From Maccoyibacter intestinihominis (GTDB lineage: Bacteria; Bacillota; Clostridia; Lachnospirales; Lachnospiraceae), in assembly GCF_040096355.1 (NCBI RefSeq), contig NZ_JBBMEX010000004.1:124001-188000 (forward strand): DNA of 64,000 bases, read 5' to 3'. The position numbers and the translations under genes were made by a program. Every line of letters starts with the position of its first letter. Positions within the stretch are counted from its first letter, which is position 1. Shown here piece by piece: positions 39,404-48,663 of the stretch. The notes below the pieces were generated by a model that saw only the letters and a program-made list of their open reading frames with translations, searched no databases and was not told the origin of the DNA.

Positions 39404-40009
39404 TTAAAATATTTTTAACATTTTCTTTAAAAATATCGGGTTTACATAACTTTCCACCAATAGACCGATCACAAACAACAATACTATCATTCCGGTCTGC
39501 ATCACCAGCTCTTTTTGCGTCATCGCCATGTCCTCTTTCTTTTTCCAAAATATTTTTAAAAATAGCAGATAGCCGGCAATATAAAATATGTAGTGTGGAA
39601 ACAAAAAACCTCCCATATACAGAATTCCTTTCCACCCGAAATTCGTAATTGCCATTACGCACAAAAATCCAAAGGACACTCCAAAATACAGGATAAAAAG
39701 TATCTGTATTAAAATCCCTACCACGGTAAAGCTCAGTAGCAAAAGTACCCCAAACAGTGGCAATCGGTTTTCTAAGATATAGAGAAAGAGCCGGTTGTAA
39801 TCTAACTTTGCATATTTTAGCTGCTGTAAATAATATTCATTTAGCATAAAAAAACGATTCTTAGAGCTGTCCCCTATAAAATTTGCCCAAAGGATCCCCA
39901 CAAAAAAAGAAACAAAGAATATCATGTCCAAATGACAGACTGCTAAAATTCTTCCCTGTTTCCCTTTTTGCTTTTTCGGTTCAATATAAGTTCTTCTCTT
40001 TTTTTTCAT
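39404..40009 (-). CDS. spoIIM: Stage II sporulation protein M
   Basis: Membrane protein of 201 aa, one of the SpoIID-M-P complex that drives engulfment in sporulating Firmicutes. A basic cytoplasmic head (KKKRRTYIEPKKQKGK) is followed by about five hydrophobic helices and the conserved ILWANFIGD and GFLFPHYIFYIAGY segments. Length agrees with the family. It lies between xerD and a Nudix gene; in Bacillus spoIIM is also linked to a xerD-type gene and to a Nudix hydrolase, which supports the call. It implies a sporulation-derived genome. Confidence 0.88.
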   Translation of the reverse strand: MKKKRRTYIEPKKQKGKQGRILAVCHLDMIFFVSFFVGILWANFIGDSSKNRFFMLNEYYLQQLKYAKLDYNRLFLYILENRLPLFGVLLLLSFTVVGILIQILFILYFGVSFGFLCVMAITNFGWKGILYMGGFLFPHYIFYIAGYLLFLKIFWKKKEDMAMTQKELVMQTGMIVLLFVIGLLVESYVNPIFLKKMLKIF

Positions 40010-40071
40010 GGCACTTCCCCCTGACTGTTCTTAAAACAATCTATGGGATACCAGTCCAAAATATGCGTTCA

Positions 40072-40617
40072 CTATTTTTTTGTATACAGATTTTGATATG
40101 CCAGCAGTCCGGCAACGGTCTTACTGTCCTGGATCTCTCCTGCATAGATCCGTTTTGTCAGTTCCTCAATGGAAAAGACTTCGATCTCGATTTCCTCGCC
40201 TGCATCTAAATGCTGCTGTGTTTTCGTCAGTTCTTCTGCTAAATAGACATCTATGAATTCGTTACAAAAGGCAACCGTTGTCTTTAAAGATAGCAGCTTC
40301 GTCAGCTTTCCTGCACGATAGCCTGTCTCCTCTTCTAACTCTCTTGCAGCACAGACTTTTGTATCTTCCGTCACACTGTCTCTTGAACCCGCCGGGATCT
40401 CTAATGTCATTCTTTCTAATGCCGGACGATACTGGTGCACCATCAGAACCTTTCCCGGTTCCGGCACTGCTACGACCGCCGCCGCACCCATCCGATGTTC
40501 TATATAGTCCCACTCTTCGATCTCACCATTTGGAAGTCGCATCGTGTCTTTATAAATATTTAAAATTGCTCCGCGACGTATTAATTCCCGGTTTAAGCGT
40601 TTGATTCCATGCTCCAT
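40072..40617 (-). CDS. Nudix hydrolase, ADP-ribose pyrophosphatase type
   Basis: Cytoplasmic Nudix enzyme of 181 aa, similar to NudF/YqkG. The Nudix box is formed by GSRDSVTEDTKVCAAR plus ELEEETGY, and the N-terminal half carries the beta-strand dimer region (GEIEEWDYIEHR). ADP-ribose is the likely substrate but cannot be proven from sequence. Gene order xerD-spoIIM-Nudix resembles that of Bacillus and other Firmicutes. Confidence 0.88.
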   Translation of the reverse strand: MEHGIKRLNRELIRRGAILNIYKDTMRLPNGEIEEWDYIEHRMGAAAVVAVPEPGKVLMVHQYRPALERMTLEIPAGSRDSVTEDTKVCAARELEEETGYRAGKLTKLLSLKTTVAFCNEFIDVYLAEELTKTQQHLDAGEEIEIEVFSIEELTKRIYAGEIQDSKTVAGLLAYQNLYTKK

Positions 40618-40642
40618 ATCAAATCCTCCTTATATTGTTAAA

Positions 40643-40672
40643 AGACCGCCGTATACTCGTATACGACGGTCT
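40643..40672 (-). terminator. Terminator of rny
   Basis: AGACCGTCGTATAC ... GTATACGGCGGTCT with TTTT after it on the minus strand, 31 bp past the rny stop codon. Confidence 0.85.
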
Positions 40673-40702
40673 GCATCATTACCTATTCCTGTCTAAGATT
40701 TA

Positions 40703-42250
40703 TTATTTCGCGTAATCTGTTACTCTGGACTCGCGAATTACATTTACCTTAATCTGACCCGGATATTCCAGTTCAGCTTCAATCTGTTTGGAAATATCGC
40801 GTGCTAACAATACCATATCGGCATCGCTGACCTGATCAGGAACTACCATAACTCGAATCTCTCTACCTGCCTGAATAGCAAAAGATTTGTCTACTCCTTT
40901 GAAACCATTTGTAATATCTTCTAACTGTTTTAATCGATTGGAATATGTCTCTAATGTCTCTCTTCTTGCACCAGGACGTGCAGCACTGATCGTATCTGCT
41001 GCCTGTACAAGACATGCGATCAAAGATTCCGGTTCCACATCACCATGATGTGATTCTACCGCATTGATAATGATCGGAGACTCTTTGTATTTTCTACAGA
41101 GTTCCACACCAATCTGGATATGTGAACCTTCCTGCTCATGGTCTACGGATTTACCGATGTCATGTAACAGACCTGCACGTTTTGCAGTTCTGACATCCAC
41201 ACCGACTTCTGCTGCTAACAGTCCGGCTAATTGTGCAACCTCAATAGAATGTTTCAATGCATTCTGACCATAACTTGTTCTAAATTTCATTTTACCAAGT
41301 AAACGAACAAGTTCCGGATGAATTCCGTGAACACCAACCTCTAAGGTTGCTGCTTCACCTTCTTCACGAATCATTGTTTCCACTTCTTTTTGTGCCTTTT
41401 CGACCATCTCCTCAATCCTTGCAGGATGGATACGTCCGTCCACAATTAATTTTTCCAATGCAATTCTCGCCACCTCTCTACGGATCGGATCAAATCCTGA
41501 GAGAATGACTGCCTCCGGAGTATCATCAATGATCAAGTCCACACCCGTCATCGTCTCTAATGTACGGATATTACGACCTTCTCTACCGATGATCCTTCCT
41601 TTCATCTCATCGTTTGGAAGCTGTACAACGGAAATCGTCGTCTCTGCGACATGGTCAGCTGCACATTTCTGAATGGCAGTTACCACATATTCTTTCGCTT
41701 TCTTACCGGCTTCTTCCTTTGCCTTGCTTTCCATTTCCTTGATTAACTTTGCAGTATCAATTTTAACATCGTCTTCAATGGTTTTTAAAAGATATTCTTT
41801 CGCTTGTTCGGAGGTAAGACCTGAGATTCTCTCTAGTTCCTGTACACGCTCTTCATGTAATCTTGCAACTTCTTCTTTTTCCCTGTTGATCTCTTCTTCT
41901 TTCGCTGCAAATCCGGCTTCACGCTTCTCAACTGCTTCTAACTTGCGGTCGATATTCGCTTCCTTCTGCTCAATACGGCGTTCATTTCTCTGGATCTCCG
42001 CTCTGCGTTCCTTGATCTCTTTATCAAGTTCGTTCTTTGCACGGATCGATTCTTCTTTAATCTCTAAGGAAGATTCACGCTTCTTTGTCTCCGCATTTTT
42101 TACGGCTTCATCGATAATCTCGCGCGCTTTCTCTTCCGCACTTCCAACCTTCGCCTCAGCAACCTTCTTGCGATAGGATATCGTGATTGCAGCTGTAAGA
42201 ATTGCAGTAATAATACAGGTAAGAATTACAGCAATTATTACTTGTAGCAC
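40703..42250 (-). CDS. rny: Ribonuclease Y
   Basis: Membrane-tethered endoribonuclease of 515 aa that starts mRNA decay in Firmicutes. An N-terminal helix (about 1-24, VIIAVILTCIITAILTAAIT) anchors it. A long charged coiled coil follows to about residue 195, then a KH domain (GRIIGREGRNIRTLE, ~215-275) and an HD domain with the metal site LLHDIGKSVDHE. The length is typical. It is a single-gene unit between recX and the Nudix gene. Confidence 0.96.
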   Translation of the reverse strand: MLQVIIAVILTCIITAILTAAITISYRKKVAEAKVGSAEEKAREIIDEAVKNAETKKRESSLEIKEESIRAKNELDKEIKERRAEIQRNERRIEQKEANIDRKLEAVEKREAGFAAKEEEINREKEEVARLHEERVQELERISGLTSEQAKEYLLKTIEDDVKIDTAKLIKEMESKAKEEAGKKAKEYVVTAIQKCAADHVAETTISVVQLPNDEMKGRIIGREGRNIRTLETMTGVDLIIDDTPEAVILSGFDPIRREVARIALEKLIVDGRIHPARIEEMVEKAQKEVETMIREEGEAATLEVGVHGIHPELVRLLGKMKFRTSYGQNALKHSIEVAQLAGLLAAEVGVDVRTAKRAGLLHDIGKSVDHEQEGSHIQIGVELCRKYKESPIIINAVESHHGDVEPESLIACLVQAADTISAARPGARRETLETYSNRLKQLEDITNGFKGVDKSFAIQAGREIRVMVVPDQVSDADMVLLARDISKQIEAELEYPGQIKVNVIRESRVTDYAK

Positions 42251-42350
42251 AGGAGCACCTCCTTTATTTAATTTTCATTGTACATATAACAAAGTCTTTC
42301 ACTTTATCTGTCATAAATAACAACAGTTAAATTTTATACTTTATTTAGTA

Positions 42351-42956
42351 TTATGTCAAGTATTCTGAACGCATGACATACAAGATATCTGAACTTTTGT
42401 AGCCTCTGCGTAATAGGAACTGATAAATCTTATTTGCCTGTTCTCTTGGCATTTCCGGCGTATAACCCTTTTTCTCTAACAATCTTTGGATCGCATCTGT
42501 CTCATCTTCATTGCCCTCTTCTAAAAGTGCCTGTTCGATGAACTCTTTTGCAACCCCTTTCTTCTGTAAATCCTGCTGAAGTCTGCGGTTGCTCTTCTTC
42601 TCTTTCTGATAACGGACATAGCTGCAGGCATAACGCAGATCATCGATATAGTGATAACTCTTGACATAGGCGATCGCCTGCTCCACTGCTTCTTTCGGAT
42701 ATTCGTTCTGACGCAGTTTTTCACGAAGCTGGTACTCGGTCCGGTCCTGCTTTTCTAACAGATGCATTGCCCGCTTTGTCGCCCGTTTTCCAAGAACATC
42801 ACAGAGCAGTTCCTGATAAAGTGTCTCCGGAATGTCCTGTCCCTCAGACAGATCATAAGAACGTATCTCGCCTTTGTATAATACCAGACGTTCCCCTGTT
42901 TCAAACACAAGCCTTCGTCTTCCCTTTTCAAGCTGCTCTATCCGTTCAATATACAT
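42351..42956 (-). CDS. recX: Recombination regulator RecX
   Basis: RecA modulator of 201 aa composed of three-helix repeats; RTEYQLREKLRQNEYPKEAV and YIDDLRYACSYVRYQKEKK are typical of the family. It lies 2 bp downstream of recA and is cotranscribed, as in many bacteria, so both are under the LexA-controlled promoter. Confidence 0.93.
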   Translation of the reverse strand: MYIERIEQLEKGRRRLVFETGERLVLYKGEIRSYDLSEGQDIPETLYQELLCDVLGKRATKRAMHLLEKQDRTEYQLREKLRQNEYPKEAVEQAIAYVKSYHYIDDLRYACSYVRYQKEKKSNRRLQQDLQKKGVAKEFIEQALLEEGNEDETDAIQRLLEKKGYTPEMPREQANKIYQFLLRRGYKSSDILYVMRSEYLT

Positions 42957-42958
42957 CT

Positions 42959-44056
42959 TTATTCCTCAGACTCCTGCTTCTTTTCTGCCTTTTTCTCTGC
43001 TTTTGCTGCTGTCTTTGTCTCGTCTGCTGCTTCAGCTTCGTCTTCTGTAGAACCATCTAACTGATAGAAGTCTCTGACTTTCTGTTCGATCTCATCACAG
43101 ATGGCCGGATTCTCTTTGAGATAATTCTTAGAATTCTCACGGCCCTGACCGATCTTCTCTCCATTATAGGCATACCATGCACCGGACTTATTTACTACAT
43201 TGATCTGTGCTGCTAAGTCTAAGATATCTCCCTCTTTTGAGATTCCTTTTCCAAACATGATATCAAATTCTGCTTCTTTAAATGGCGGTGCCACCTTATT
43301 CTTTACAACCTTAATTCTTGTATGGTTACCGATAATCTCTCCGCCCTGTTTTAAAGATTCCATTCTGCGGACATCTAAACGGATCGAAGAATAAAACTTC
43401 AATGCGCGTCCTCCGGTTGTCGTCTCCGGACTTCCAAACATGACACCGACTTTTTCACGGAGCTGGTTGATAAAGATTACAATACAGTTGGATTTACTGA
43501 TAATAGATGTCAGTTTCCGAAGCGCCTGTGACATCAGACGTGCCTGTAAGCCCACATGGGAGTCTCCCATCTCACCTTCGATCTCTGCCTTCGGTACTAA
43601 TGCGGCAACCGAGTCTACGATAATAATGTCCACGGCACCGGAACGTACCATGGTCTCGGTAATCTCTAATGCCTGCTCTCCACTGTCCGGCTGAGAAATA
43701 TACAGATTATCAATATCTACTCCGATATTCTTTGCATAAACCGGATCTAACGCATGCTCTGCATCAATAAATCCTGCAATTCCGCCTCTTTTCTGTACCT
43801 CTGCGACCATATGTAAGGCTACGGTTGTCTTACCACTGGATTCCGGTCCATAGACCTCTACGATCCTTCCTCTTGGGATTCCTCCGACTCCTAAGGCAAT
43901 GTCAAGACTTAAAGATCCTGTCGGTATCGTCTCCACATTCATATCCCTCTGGGAATCTCCTAACTTCATGATCGCACCTTTTCCATACTGCTTCTCAATA
44001 TGTGAAATTGCGGATTCTAACGCGTCTAATTTATCATTTTTATCATTCTTTGCCAT
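42959..44056 (-). CDS. recA: Recombinase RecA
   Basis: Strand-exchange ATPase of 365 aa. I begin at ATG 44056, preceded by AAGGAGATAAAATA; the open frame upstream covers the promoter and is not coding. Visible motifs are Walker A GPESSGKT, VDSVAALVPKAE (Walker B), the MAW-type INQLREKVGVMFGSPE (loop L1 to L2 region) and the acidic C-terminal tail. The SOS operator lies in the leader. Confidence 0.98.
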   Translation of the reverse strand: MAKNDKNDKLDALESAISHIEKQYGKGAIMKLGDSQRDMNVETIPTGSLSLDIALGVGGIPRGRIVEVYGPESSGKTTVALHMVAEVQKRGGIAGFIDAEHALDPVYAKNIGVDIDNLYISQPDSGEQALEITETMVRSGAVDIIIVDSVAALVPKAEIEGEMGDSHVGLQARLMSQALRKLTSIISKSNCIVIFINQLREKVGVMFGSPETTTGGRALKFYSSIRLDVRRMESLKQGGEIIGNHTRIKVVKNKVAPPFKEAEFDIMFGKGISKEGDILDLAAQINVVNKSGAWYAYNGEKIGQGRENSKNYLKENPAICDEIEQKVRDFYQLDGSTEDEAEAADETKTAAKAEKKAEKKQESEE

Positions 44057-44074
44057 TATTTTATCTCCTTTTCG

Positions 44075-44088
44075 CAAACGTATGTTCG
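44075..44088 (-). promoter_or_regulatory. LexA (DinR) box of recA
   Basis: CGAACATACGTTTG on the minus strand agrees at every position with the Gram-positive consensus CGAACRNRYGTTYG. It sits 18 bp upstream of the recA start and just after the -10 box. Confidence 0.9.
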
Positions 44089-44099
44089 TTTCTGTTCTA

Positions 44100-44128
44100 A
44101 TCATATTATACTTTGATGGGATTGTCAA
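44100..44128 (-). promoter_or_regulatory. recA-recX promoter
   Basis: TTGACA (44123-44128), 17-bp spacer, TATGAT (44100-44105) on the minus strand, immediately upstream of the LexA box. Confidence 0.85.
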
Positions 44129-44161
44129 CTGATTTTATGATAATTTCAAAAGATAAAAAAA

Positions 44162-44190
44162 GAAACAGCTGATAGATTTATCAACTGTTC
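44162..44190 (-). terminator. Terminator of prfC-trxA
   Basis: GAACAGTTGATA ... TATCAGCTGTTTC followed by a T-rich run on the minus strand. It lies about 100 bp after trxA and just before the recA promoter region. Confidence 0.7.
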
Positions 44191-44288
44191 CATTATACAT
44201 GTCTTTTCCTGTTTGCGTCAAGAAGCCGTCTTTAAAATTGTGTTTCTGAAAATTATTTTTTCTGAAATTGTTTTTAAATATCGCTGTA

Positions 44289-44615
44289 TTACTCCTTTAT
44301 GGCATCGGCAACTAACTGATTAATTGCCTCCATGTTCTGAAGTCCGATGGCTTTTCCTTTAAAAATCCCATCCTTCATAACTACTAAAGTCGGAATACTC
44401 ATGATCTGATATTTCAGTGCCAATGCTGCTTCTTCATCTACATTGACTTTTCCGAATTTTACACGATCGCCCATTGCCTCGGCAGCTTCCTCAATGATCG
44501 GTGACTGCATTTTACACGGTCCGCACCAGTCTGCCCAAAAATCCAAGACAACCGGAACCGTACTTTTTAATACTTCTTCTTCAAAATTGTCGTTTGTAAT
44601 CTTTGTTACTTCCAT
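44289..44615 (-). CDS. trxA: Thioredoxin
   Basis: Cytoplasmic disulfide reductase of 108 aa with the canonical active site WCGPC in FWADWCGPCK (about residues 28-36) and the cis-Pro in SIPTLVV. Full-length thioredoxin fold, usual size. It follows prfC by 12 bp and is read from the same transcript. Confidence 0.95.
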   Translation of the reverse strand: MEVTKITNDNFEEEVLKSTVPVVLDFWADWCGPCKMQSPIIEEAAEAMGDRVKFGKVNVDEEAALALKYQIMSIPTLVVMKDGIFKGKAIGLQNMEAINQLVADAIKE

Positions 44616-44627
44616 GTGTCATTCCTC

Positions 44628-46217
44628 CTAATCTCTACCAAACTCTTCTAATTCTAACCCTTCATTGCGGTCTAATACCATACCGACACTCCATGCATTG
44701 ATAAACAACAGCAATGGATTGCCCTTTAAATCCTGGATTTTTTTCATATCAGAAGTTCCTGTCAGCTTATCTAAATCCAGTTCTTTGTTCTTGATCCAGC
44801 GGATATGCTCATACGGAAGATTTTCCATATGAATCTCTACATTATACTCATTTTCCAAACGATATTTGAGCACATCAAACTGCAGGACACCGACTACGCC
44901 AACAATGATCTCTTCCATACCGGTATGATACTCCTGAAAAATCTGGATCGCACCTTCCTGCGCAATCTGGGTGATTCCCTTGACAAACTGCTTTCTTTTC
45001 ATCGTATCTACCTGACGGACTCTTGCAAAATGCTCCGGTGCAAAAGTCGGGATTCCTTCATAACGGAACGGTTTTGCAGAGGTCTCAATGGTATCTCCAA
45101 TAGAAAAAATACCCGGATCAAAGACACCGATAATATCTCCTGCATATGCCTCTTCCACAATGTGACGCTCCTGTGCCATCATCTGCTGTGGCTGGGCAAG
45201 TCTTATTTTTTTACCGCCCTGAATGTGCATGACTTCCATTCCGGCTTCAAATTTTCCGGAACAGATACGCATGAATGCGATCCTGTCGCGGTGCGCCTTA
45301 TTCATATTCGCCTGTATTTTAAAGACAAATGCCGAAAAATCCTCAGAAAACGGATCGATCGGCCCGATATCTGAATTTCTAGGAAGCGGCGAATAGGTCA
45401 TTTTTAAAAAGTGCTGTAAAAATGTCTCCACACCAAAGTTTGTCAGCGCGGAACCAAAGAAAACGGGGGACAGCTCTCCTTTTGAAACCATGTCCTGATC
45501 AAATTCCGCACTTGCTCCATCTAACAGTTCAATCTCATCCATGAGCTGACTCCAATAGTCTTCCCCAAGTTCTTCTTTTAATGCCGGATCATCAATGTCA
45601 ATTTCTTTCTGCTCTCCTTCTTTGGTACCTTTTAAGGTATCAGAAAAAGTCATGACTTTTTTGGTGTTACGGTCATAGACACCCTTAAAATCTTTTCCGG
45701 AACCGATCGGCCAGTTGATCGGACAGGTCTCTATTCCTAACTCCTTTTCAATATCATCTAATAATTCAAACGTATCATTCGCATCACGGTCCATTTTATT
45801 GATAAAGGTAAAGATCGGAATGTGACGCATCACACAGACTTTGAATAATTTTCTTGTCTGTGCCTCAACACCTTTGGATGCATCGATGACCATTACCGCG
45901 GAATCCGCTGCCATCAGTGTACGATAGGTGTCCTCCGAGAAATCCTGATGTCCCGGTGTATCCAATATATTGATGCAGTATCCGTCATAGTTAAACTGCA
46001 ATACCGAGGATGTTACGGAAATACCTCTCTCTTTTTCTATCTCCATCCAGTCGGAAACAGCATGTCTTGCTGTCGCTTTTCCTTTTACGGAACCCGCTAA
46101 ATTGATCGCCCCTCCATAGAGCAGGAACTTTTCCGTCAAAGTTGTCTTACCTGCATCCGGATGGGAAATGATCGCAAAGGTTCGTCTTTTCTCTATTTCT
46201 TCTCTTAAATCTGCCAA
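44628..46217 (-). CDS. prfC: Peptide chain release factor 3
   Basis: Translational GTPase of 529 aa that recycles RF1/RF2. G domain: ISHPDAGKTT (P loop), DTPGHQDF (G3), NKMDRD (G4); the characteristic GKATARHAVSDWMEIEKERG switch region follows. The likely start is TTG at 46217, which has GGAGGAAATATT directly upstream and gives the family N-terminus ADLREEIEKRRTF; upstream in-frame codons overlap this ribosome site. The gene lies between efp and trxA. Confidence 0.94.
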   Translation of the reverse strand: MADLREEIEKRRTFAIISHPDAGKTTLTEKFLLYGGAINLAGSVKGKATARHAVSDWMEIEKERGISVTSSVLQFNYDGYCINILDTPGHQDFSEDTYRTLMAADSAVMVIDASKGVEAQTRKLFKVCVMRHIPIFTFINKMDRDANDTFELLDDIEKELGIETCPINWPIGSGKDFKGVYDRNTKKVMTFSDTLKGTKEGEQKEIDIDDPALKEELGEDYWSQLMDEIELLDGASAEFDQDMVSKGELSPVFFGSALTNFGVETFLQHFLKMTYSPLPRNSDIGPIDPFSEDFSAFVFKIQANMNKAHRDRIAFMRICSGKFEAGMEVMHIQGGKKIRLAQPQQMMAQERHIVEEAYAGDIIGVFDPGIFSIGDTIETSAKPFRYEGIPTFAPEHFARVRQVDTMKRKQFVKGITQIAQEGAIQIFQEYHTGMEEIIVGVVGVLQFDVLKYRLENEYNVEIHMENLPYEHIRWIKNKELDLDKLTGTSDMKKIQDLKGNPLLLFINAWSVGMVLDRNEGLELEEFGRD

Positions 46218-46306
46218 AATATTTCCTCCAGTATCTACTCTCTCCACGGCTTTTTATTTTATCCCAGTCCATGCTTTCTGTCAAGAAATGCCAGAACGTT
46301 TAAAAA

Positions 46307-46340
46307 AGCAGTAACACGCATTTTCATGCATCTTACTGCT
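46307..46340 (-). terminator. Terminator of efp
   Basis: AGCAGTAA ... TTACTGCT with an inner GCAT pairing and A/T tails, 26 bp after the efp stop codon on the minus strand. Confidence 0.85.
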
Positions 46341-46365
46341 TCTTTTTCTCATATTTCTGTCCGTA

Positions 46366-46923
46366 TTAGATTCTGGATAAATACTCACCGGTTCTTGTAT
46401 CAATCTTGATCACATCACCCTGCTCTACGAACAGCGGTACGTTTACAGATGCTCCGGTCTCTACGATTGCAGGTTTTGTTGCACCCTGTGCTGTATCACC
46501 TTTGAATCCAGGCTCTGTCTCTGTGATCTCAAGTTCTACAAATAATGGTGGCTCAACGGCATATACACTGCCCTTGTAAGAACAGGTCTTTACCATCTCG
46601 TTCTCTTTTACAAACTTTAATGCATCTCCGATCGTGTCTGCATCTAAAGCGATCTGCTCATATGTTGTAGTATCCATAAAGTGGAATAAATCTCCATCAG
46701 AATATAAGTACTGCATGTCCGCTCTGTCAATTCTTGCCTGTGGGCATTTTTCTGTTGGACGGAAAGTCTTCTCTACGATTCCACCACTTTTGATATTTTT
46801 TAATTTTGTTCTAACAAATGCTGCACCTTTACCCGGTTTTACATGCTGAAATTCAATAATCTGATAAATATTACCCTCTAATTCGATTGTAATACCATTT
46901 CTGAAATCTCCTGCTGATACCAT
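46366..46923 (-). CDS. efp: Elongation factor P
   Basis: Ribosome factor of 185 aa that rescues stalling at polyproline stretches. Three beta-barrel domains are evident. The tip of domain I reads HVKPGKGAAFVRTK with Lys32 at the site that is modified in many bacteria. Downstream blocks FRPTEKCPQARIDR and the C-terminal IDTRTGEYLSRI are typical. The modification enzyme is not in this window. Confidence 0.96.
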   Translation of the reverse strand: MVSAGDFRNGITIELEGNIYQIIEFQHVKPGKGAAFVRTKLKNIKSGGIVEKTFRPTEKCPQARIDRADMQYLYSDGDLFHFMDTTTYEQIALDADTIGDALKFVKENEMVKTCSYKGSVYAVEPPLFVELEITETEPGFKGDTAQGATKPAIVETGASVNVPLFVEQGDVIKIDTRTGEYLSRI

Positions 46924-47027
46924 CTAGTATTCCTCCTCATTCTCTCTCGTTATCAACCACGATAATCGCTCTTTCCATTTTATAATAAAATGGTATATAT
47001 TTCAACTGTTAATTGCATTTTTTCTTA

Positions 47028-47468
47028 CTATTTTTTCTCGATCGCATAAATCATATCGACTCTCGTCTGGTGGCGGCCACCTAAAAATTCTGCTCCTAAA
47101 TAAGCATCTACGATACTTTTTGCTGCCTCCATTCCGACAATCCTTGCACCAAATGCGATGATATTTGCGTTATTATGCTCCTTTGCGAGTCTTGCCGTGG
47201 TTGGCTCTGAGCAGACTGCTGCTAAGACTCCCGGCACTTTATTGGCTGCTAAAGAAATTCCGACCCCTGTTCCACAGATCAGGACTCCACAGTCTGCCTT
47301 TCCTTCTGCAACTGCACGTCCGACTGCTTCACCATATTCCGGATAATTGCAGCTTTCATGGGTATCTGTTCCAAAATTGATCACTTCATATCCTTTTTCT
47401 TCTAAATAAGTCCGGATCTCCTGCTTCATCTCTACTGCAGCATGGTCATTTCCGATTGCGATTTTCAT
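47028..47468 (-). CDS. rpiB: Ribose 5-phosphate isomerase B
   Basis: Sugar isomerase of 146 aa (RpiB/LacAB family) interconverting ribulose 5-phosphate and ribose 5-phosphate. Motifs: GNDHAAVEMKQE at the N-terminus, the active-site Cys in LICGTGVGISLAANK, and EHNNANIIAFGAR. LacA/LacB would occur as a gene pair with tagatose enzymes, which are absent. It lies 17 bp after the YqeG-type gene. Confidence 0.92.
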   Translation of the reverse strand: MKIAIGNDHAAVEMKQEIRTYLEEKGYEVINFGTDTHESCNYPEYGEAVGRAVAEGKADCGVLICGTGVGISLAANKVPGVLAAVCSEPTTARLAKEHNNANIIAFGARIVGMEAAKSIVDAYLGAEFLGGRHQTRVDMIYAIEKK

Positions 47469-47484
47469 TTTCCTTCGTCCTCTC

Positions 47485-47991
47485 TTACTTTGTTCGTTTC
47501 TGATATCTTCTGTAAAAAAACAGTACGATTTTTTCTAACTTACGTTTTAATACAATCTGTATCTCTTCTTTTGGATGGATATAGCGGACCATGATCGTAC
47601 GGATCCCTGTACGGTTTGCTCCATAAATATCCGTAAAGATCTGATCTCCGACAAACAAGGTGTTGCTCCTGTCCGTTCCCATCCGCTCCATTGCCTTTTC
47701 ATAACCAAAACACTTTGGTTTTCCTGCTTTAAAAATATACTGCACCTGCACATCATCGTTAAACATTTTAACACGCGGTTCTTTATTGTTTGACAACAGA
47801 CAACAGGAAAATCCCAGTTCCTTCAGATGTGCAAACAGCTTCTTTGCCCGTTCATCTGCCGGTGCTCCATGTGGAACAAGTGTATTGTCTATGTCAAAAA
47901 TAATTCCCCGATATCCCTCGCGGTACAGTGCATCAAAATCAATCTCATATGTGGAATCCACATATTCTCCCGGATAAAATCTCTTCAACAT
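47485..47991 (-). CDS. yqeG: YqeG-family HAD phosphatase
   Basis: HAD subfamily IIIA hydrolase of 168 aa. Nucleophile and acid/base Asp are in IIFDIDNTLVPHG (residues ~30-42); motif II is in CCLLSNN and the Lys and Asp of motifs III/IV in AGKPKCFGYE and LFVGDQIFTDIYGANR. YqeG is linked to phosphatidylglycerophosphate or ribosome-related functions in different species; no specific substrate can be read here. It begins 1 bp after the stop codon of the isochorismatase-like gene. Confidence 0.9.
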   Translation of the reverse strand: MLKRFYPGEYVDSTYEIDFDALYREGYRGIIFDIDNTLVPHGAPADERAKKLFAHLKELGFSCCLLSNNKEPRVKMFNDDVQVQYIFKAGKPKCFGYEKAMERMGTDRSNTLFVGDQIFTDIYGANRTGIRTIMVRYIHPKEEIQIVLKRKLEKIVLFFYRRYQKRTK

Positions 47992-47992
47992 C

Positions 47993-48529
47993 TTACTTCA
48001 CCAATTTTGAAATCTGTTTGAACTGCTCATGCTCTGCGGTTACGGTCAATTCAAATAAAATGGACTCGCTGGTTGTAAGCAATGCTCCCTCATCTCTTGC
48101 CCGCAGCAATGCGATCTCTTTGTCATGCAGGTTTCTCGAAGAAATGCAATCCTCTACCAGTACCGGCTGATATCCCATTTCTTTTAGATCGATCACGGTC
48201 TGTAACACACATACATGTGCTTCGATTCCACAGATGATGACATACTTTTTGTCTTTGACCGCTTCTAAAACCTCCTGACAGCCTGCGCTTGAAAAAGTTT
48301 TTTTATCAGAAAATTTCTCCATCCCTGCCGCTTCACAAATTGGCGGGATATTCACTCCAAGCCCCTTGCTGTACTGAGCCGTCATGACCATCGGGATCCC
48401 TAATATCCGAAGTCCCTGTAAAAGTTTTACACTGTTTTCTATCAGTCTCTCCCTGTCTGCGATCGCAGGAAGGATCTTCTCCTGATAATCCACGATCAGA
48501 CACACACTGTCCTTTGCTGTGATCCTCAT
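47993..48529 (-). CDS. Isochorismatase-superfamily hydrolase (nicotinamidase-like)
   Basis: Cysteine hydrolase of 178 aa. The triad is visible: Asp in LIVDYQEK (about residue 14), Lys in AQYSKGLG and Cys in GIEAHVCVLQT. It resembles the YcaC group more than the metal-binding nicotinamidases, because the DxHxxxH metal site is not evident. The substrate is unknown. It is first in a three-gene run with yqeG and rpiB. Confidence 0.85.
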   Translation of the reverse strand: MRITAKDSVCLIVDYQEKILPAIADRERLIENSVKLLQGLRILGIPMVMTAQYSKGLGVNIPPICEAAGMEKFSDKKTFSSAGCQEVLEAVKDKKYVIICGIEAHVCVLQTVIDLKEMGYQPVLVEDCISSRNLHDKEIALLRARDEGALLTTSESILFELTVTAEHEQFKQISKLVK

Positions 48530-48554
48530 ATCTTTTCTGTCTCCTTACAATAAA

Positions 48555-48604
48555 CAACTGAGTGCATCATAAACACATCTTGCAGTTTATCACACACTCA
48601 GTTG
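48555..48604 (-). terminator. Distant inverted repeat downstream of pta
   Basis: CAACTGAGTG at 48555-48564 and CACTCAGTTG at 48595-48604 form a perfect 10-bp stem with a 30-nt loop, 60 bp after the pta stop codon. A role as terminator of pta is likely, but the T-run is weak. Confidence 0.5.
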
Positions 48605-48663
48605 CGTATCAAGTTCTTTATTCTAATATGCACGTTTTTCTAAAAAGAATACCGTCTATGTAT

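Noticed and set aside
39273..39662. 129-codon open frame overlapping spoIIM
   Set aside because: It is an alternate frame of the spoIIM gene and its downstream region without a ribosome site.
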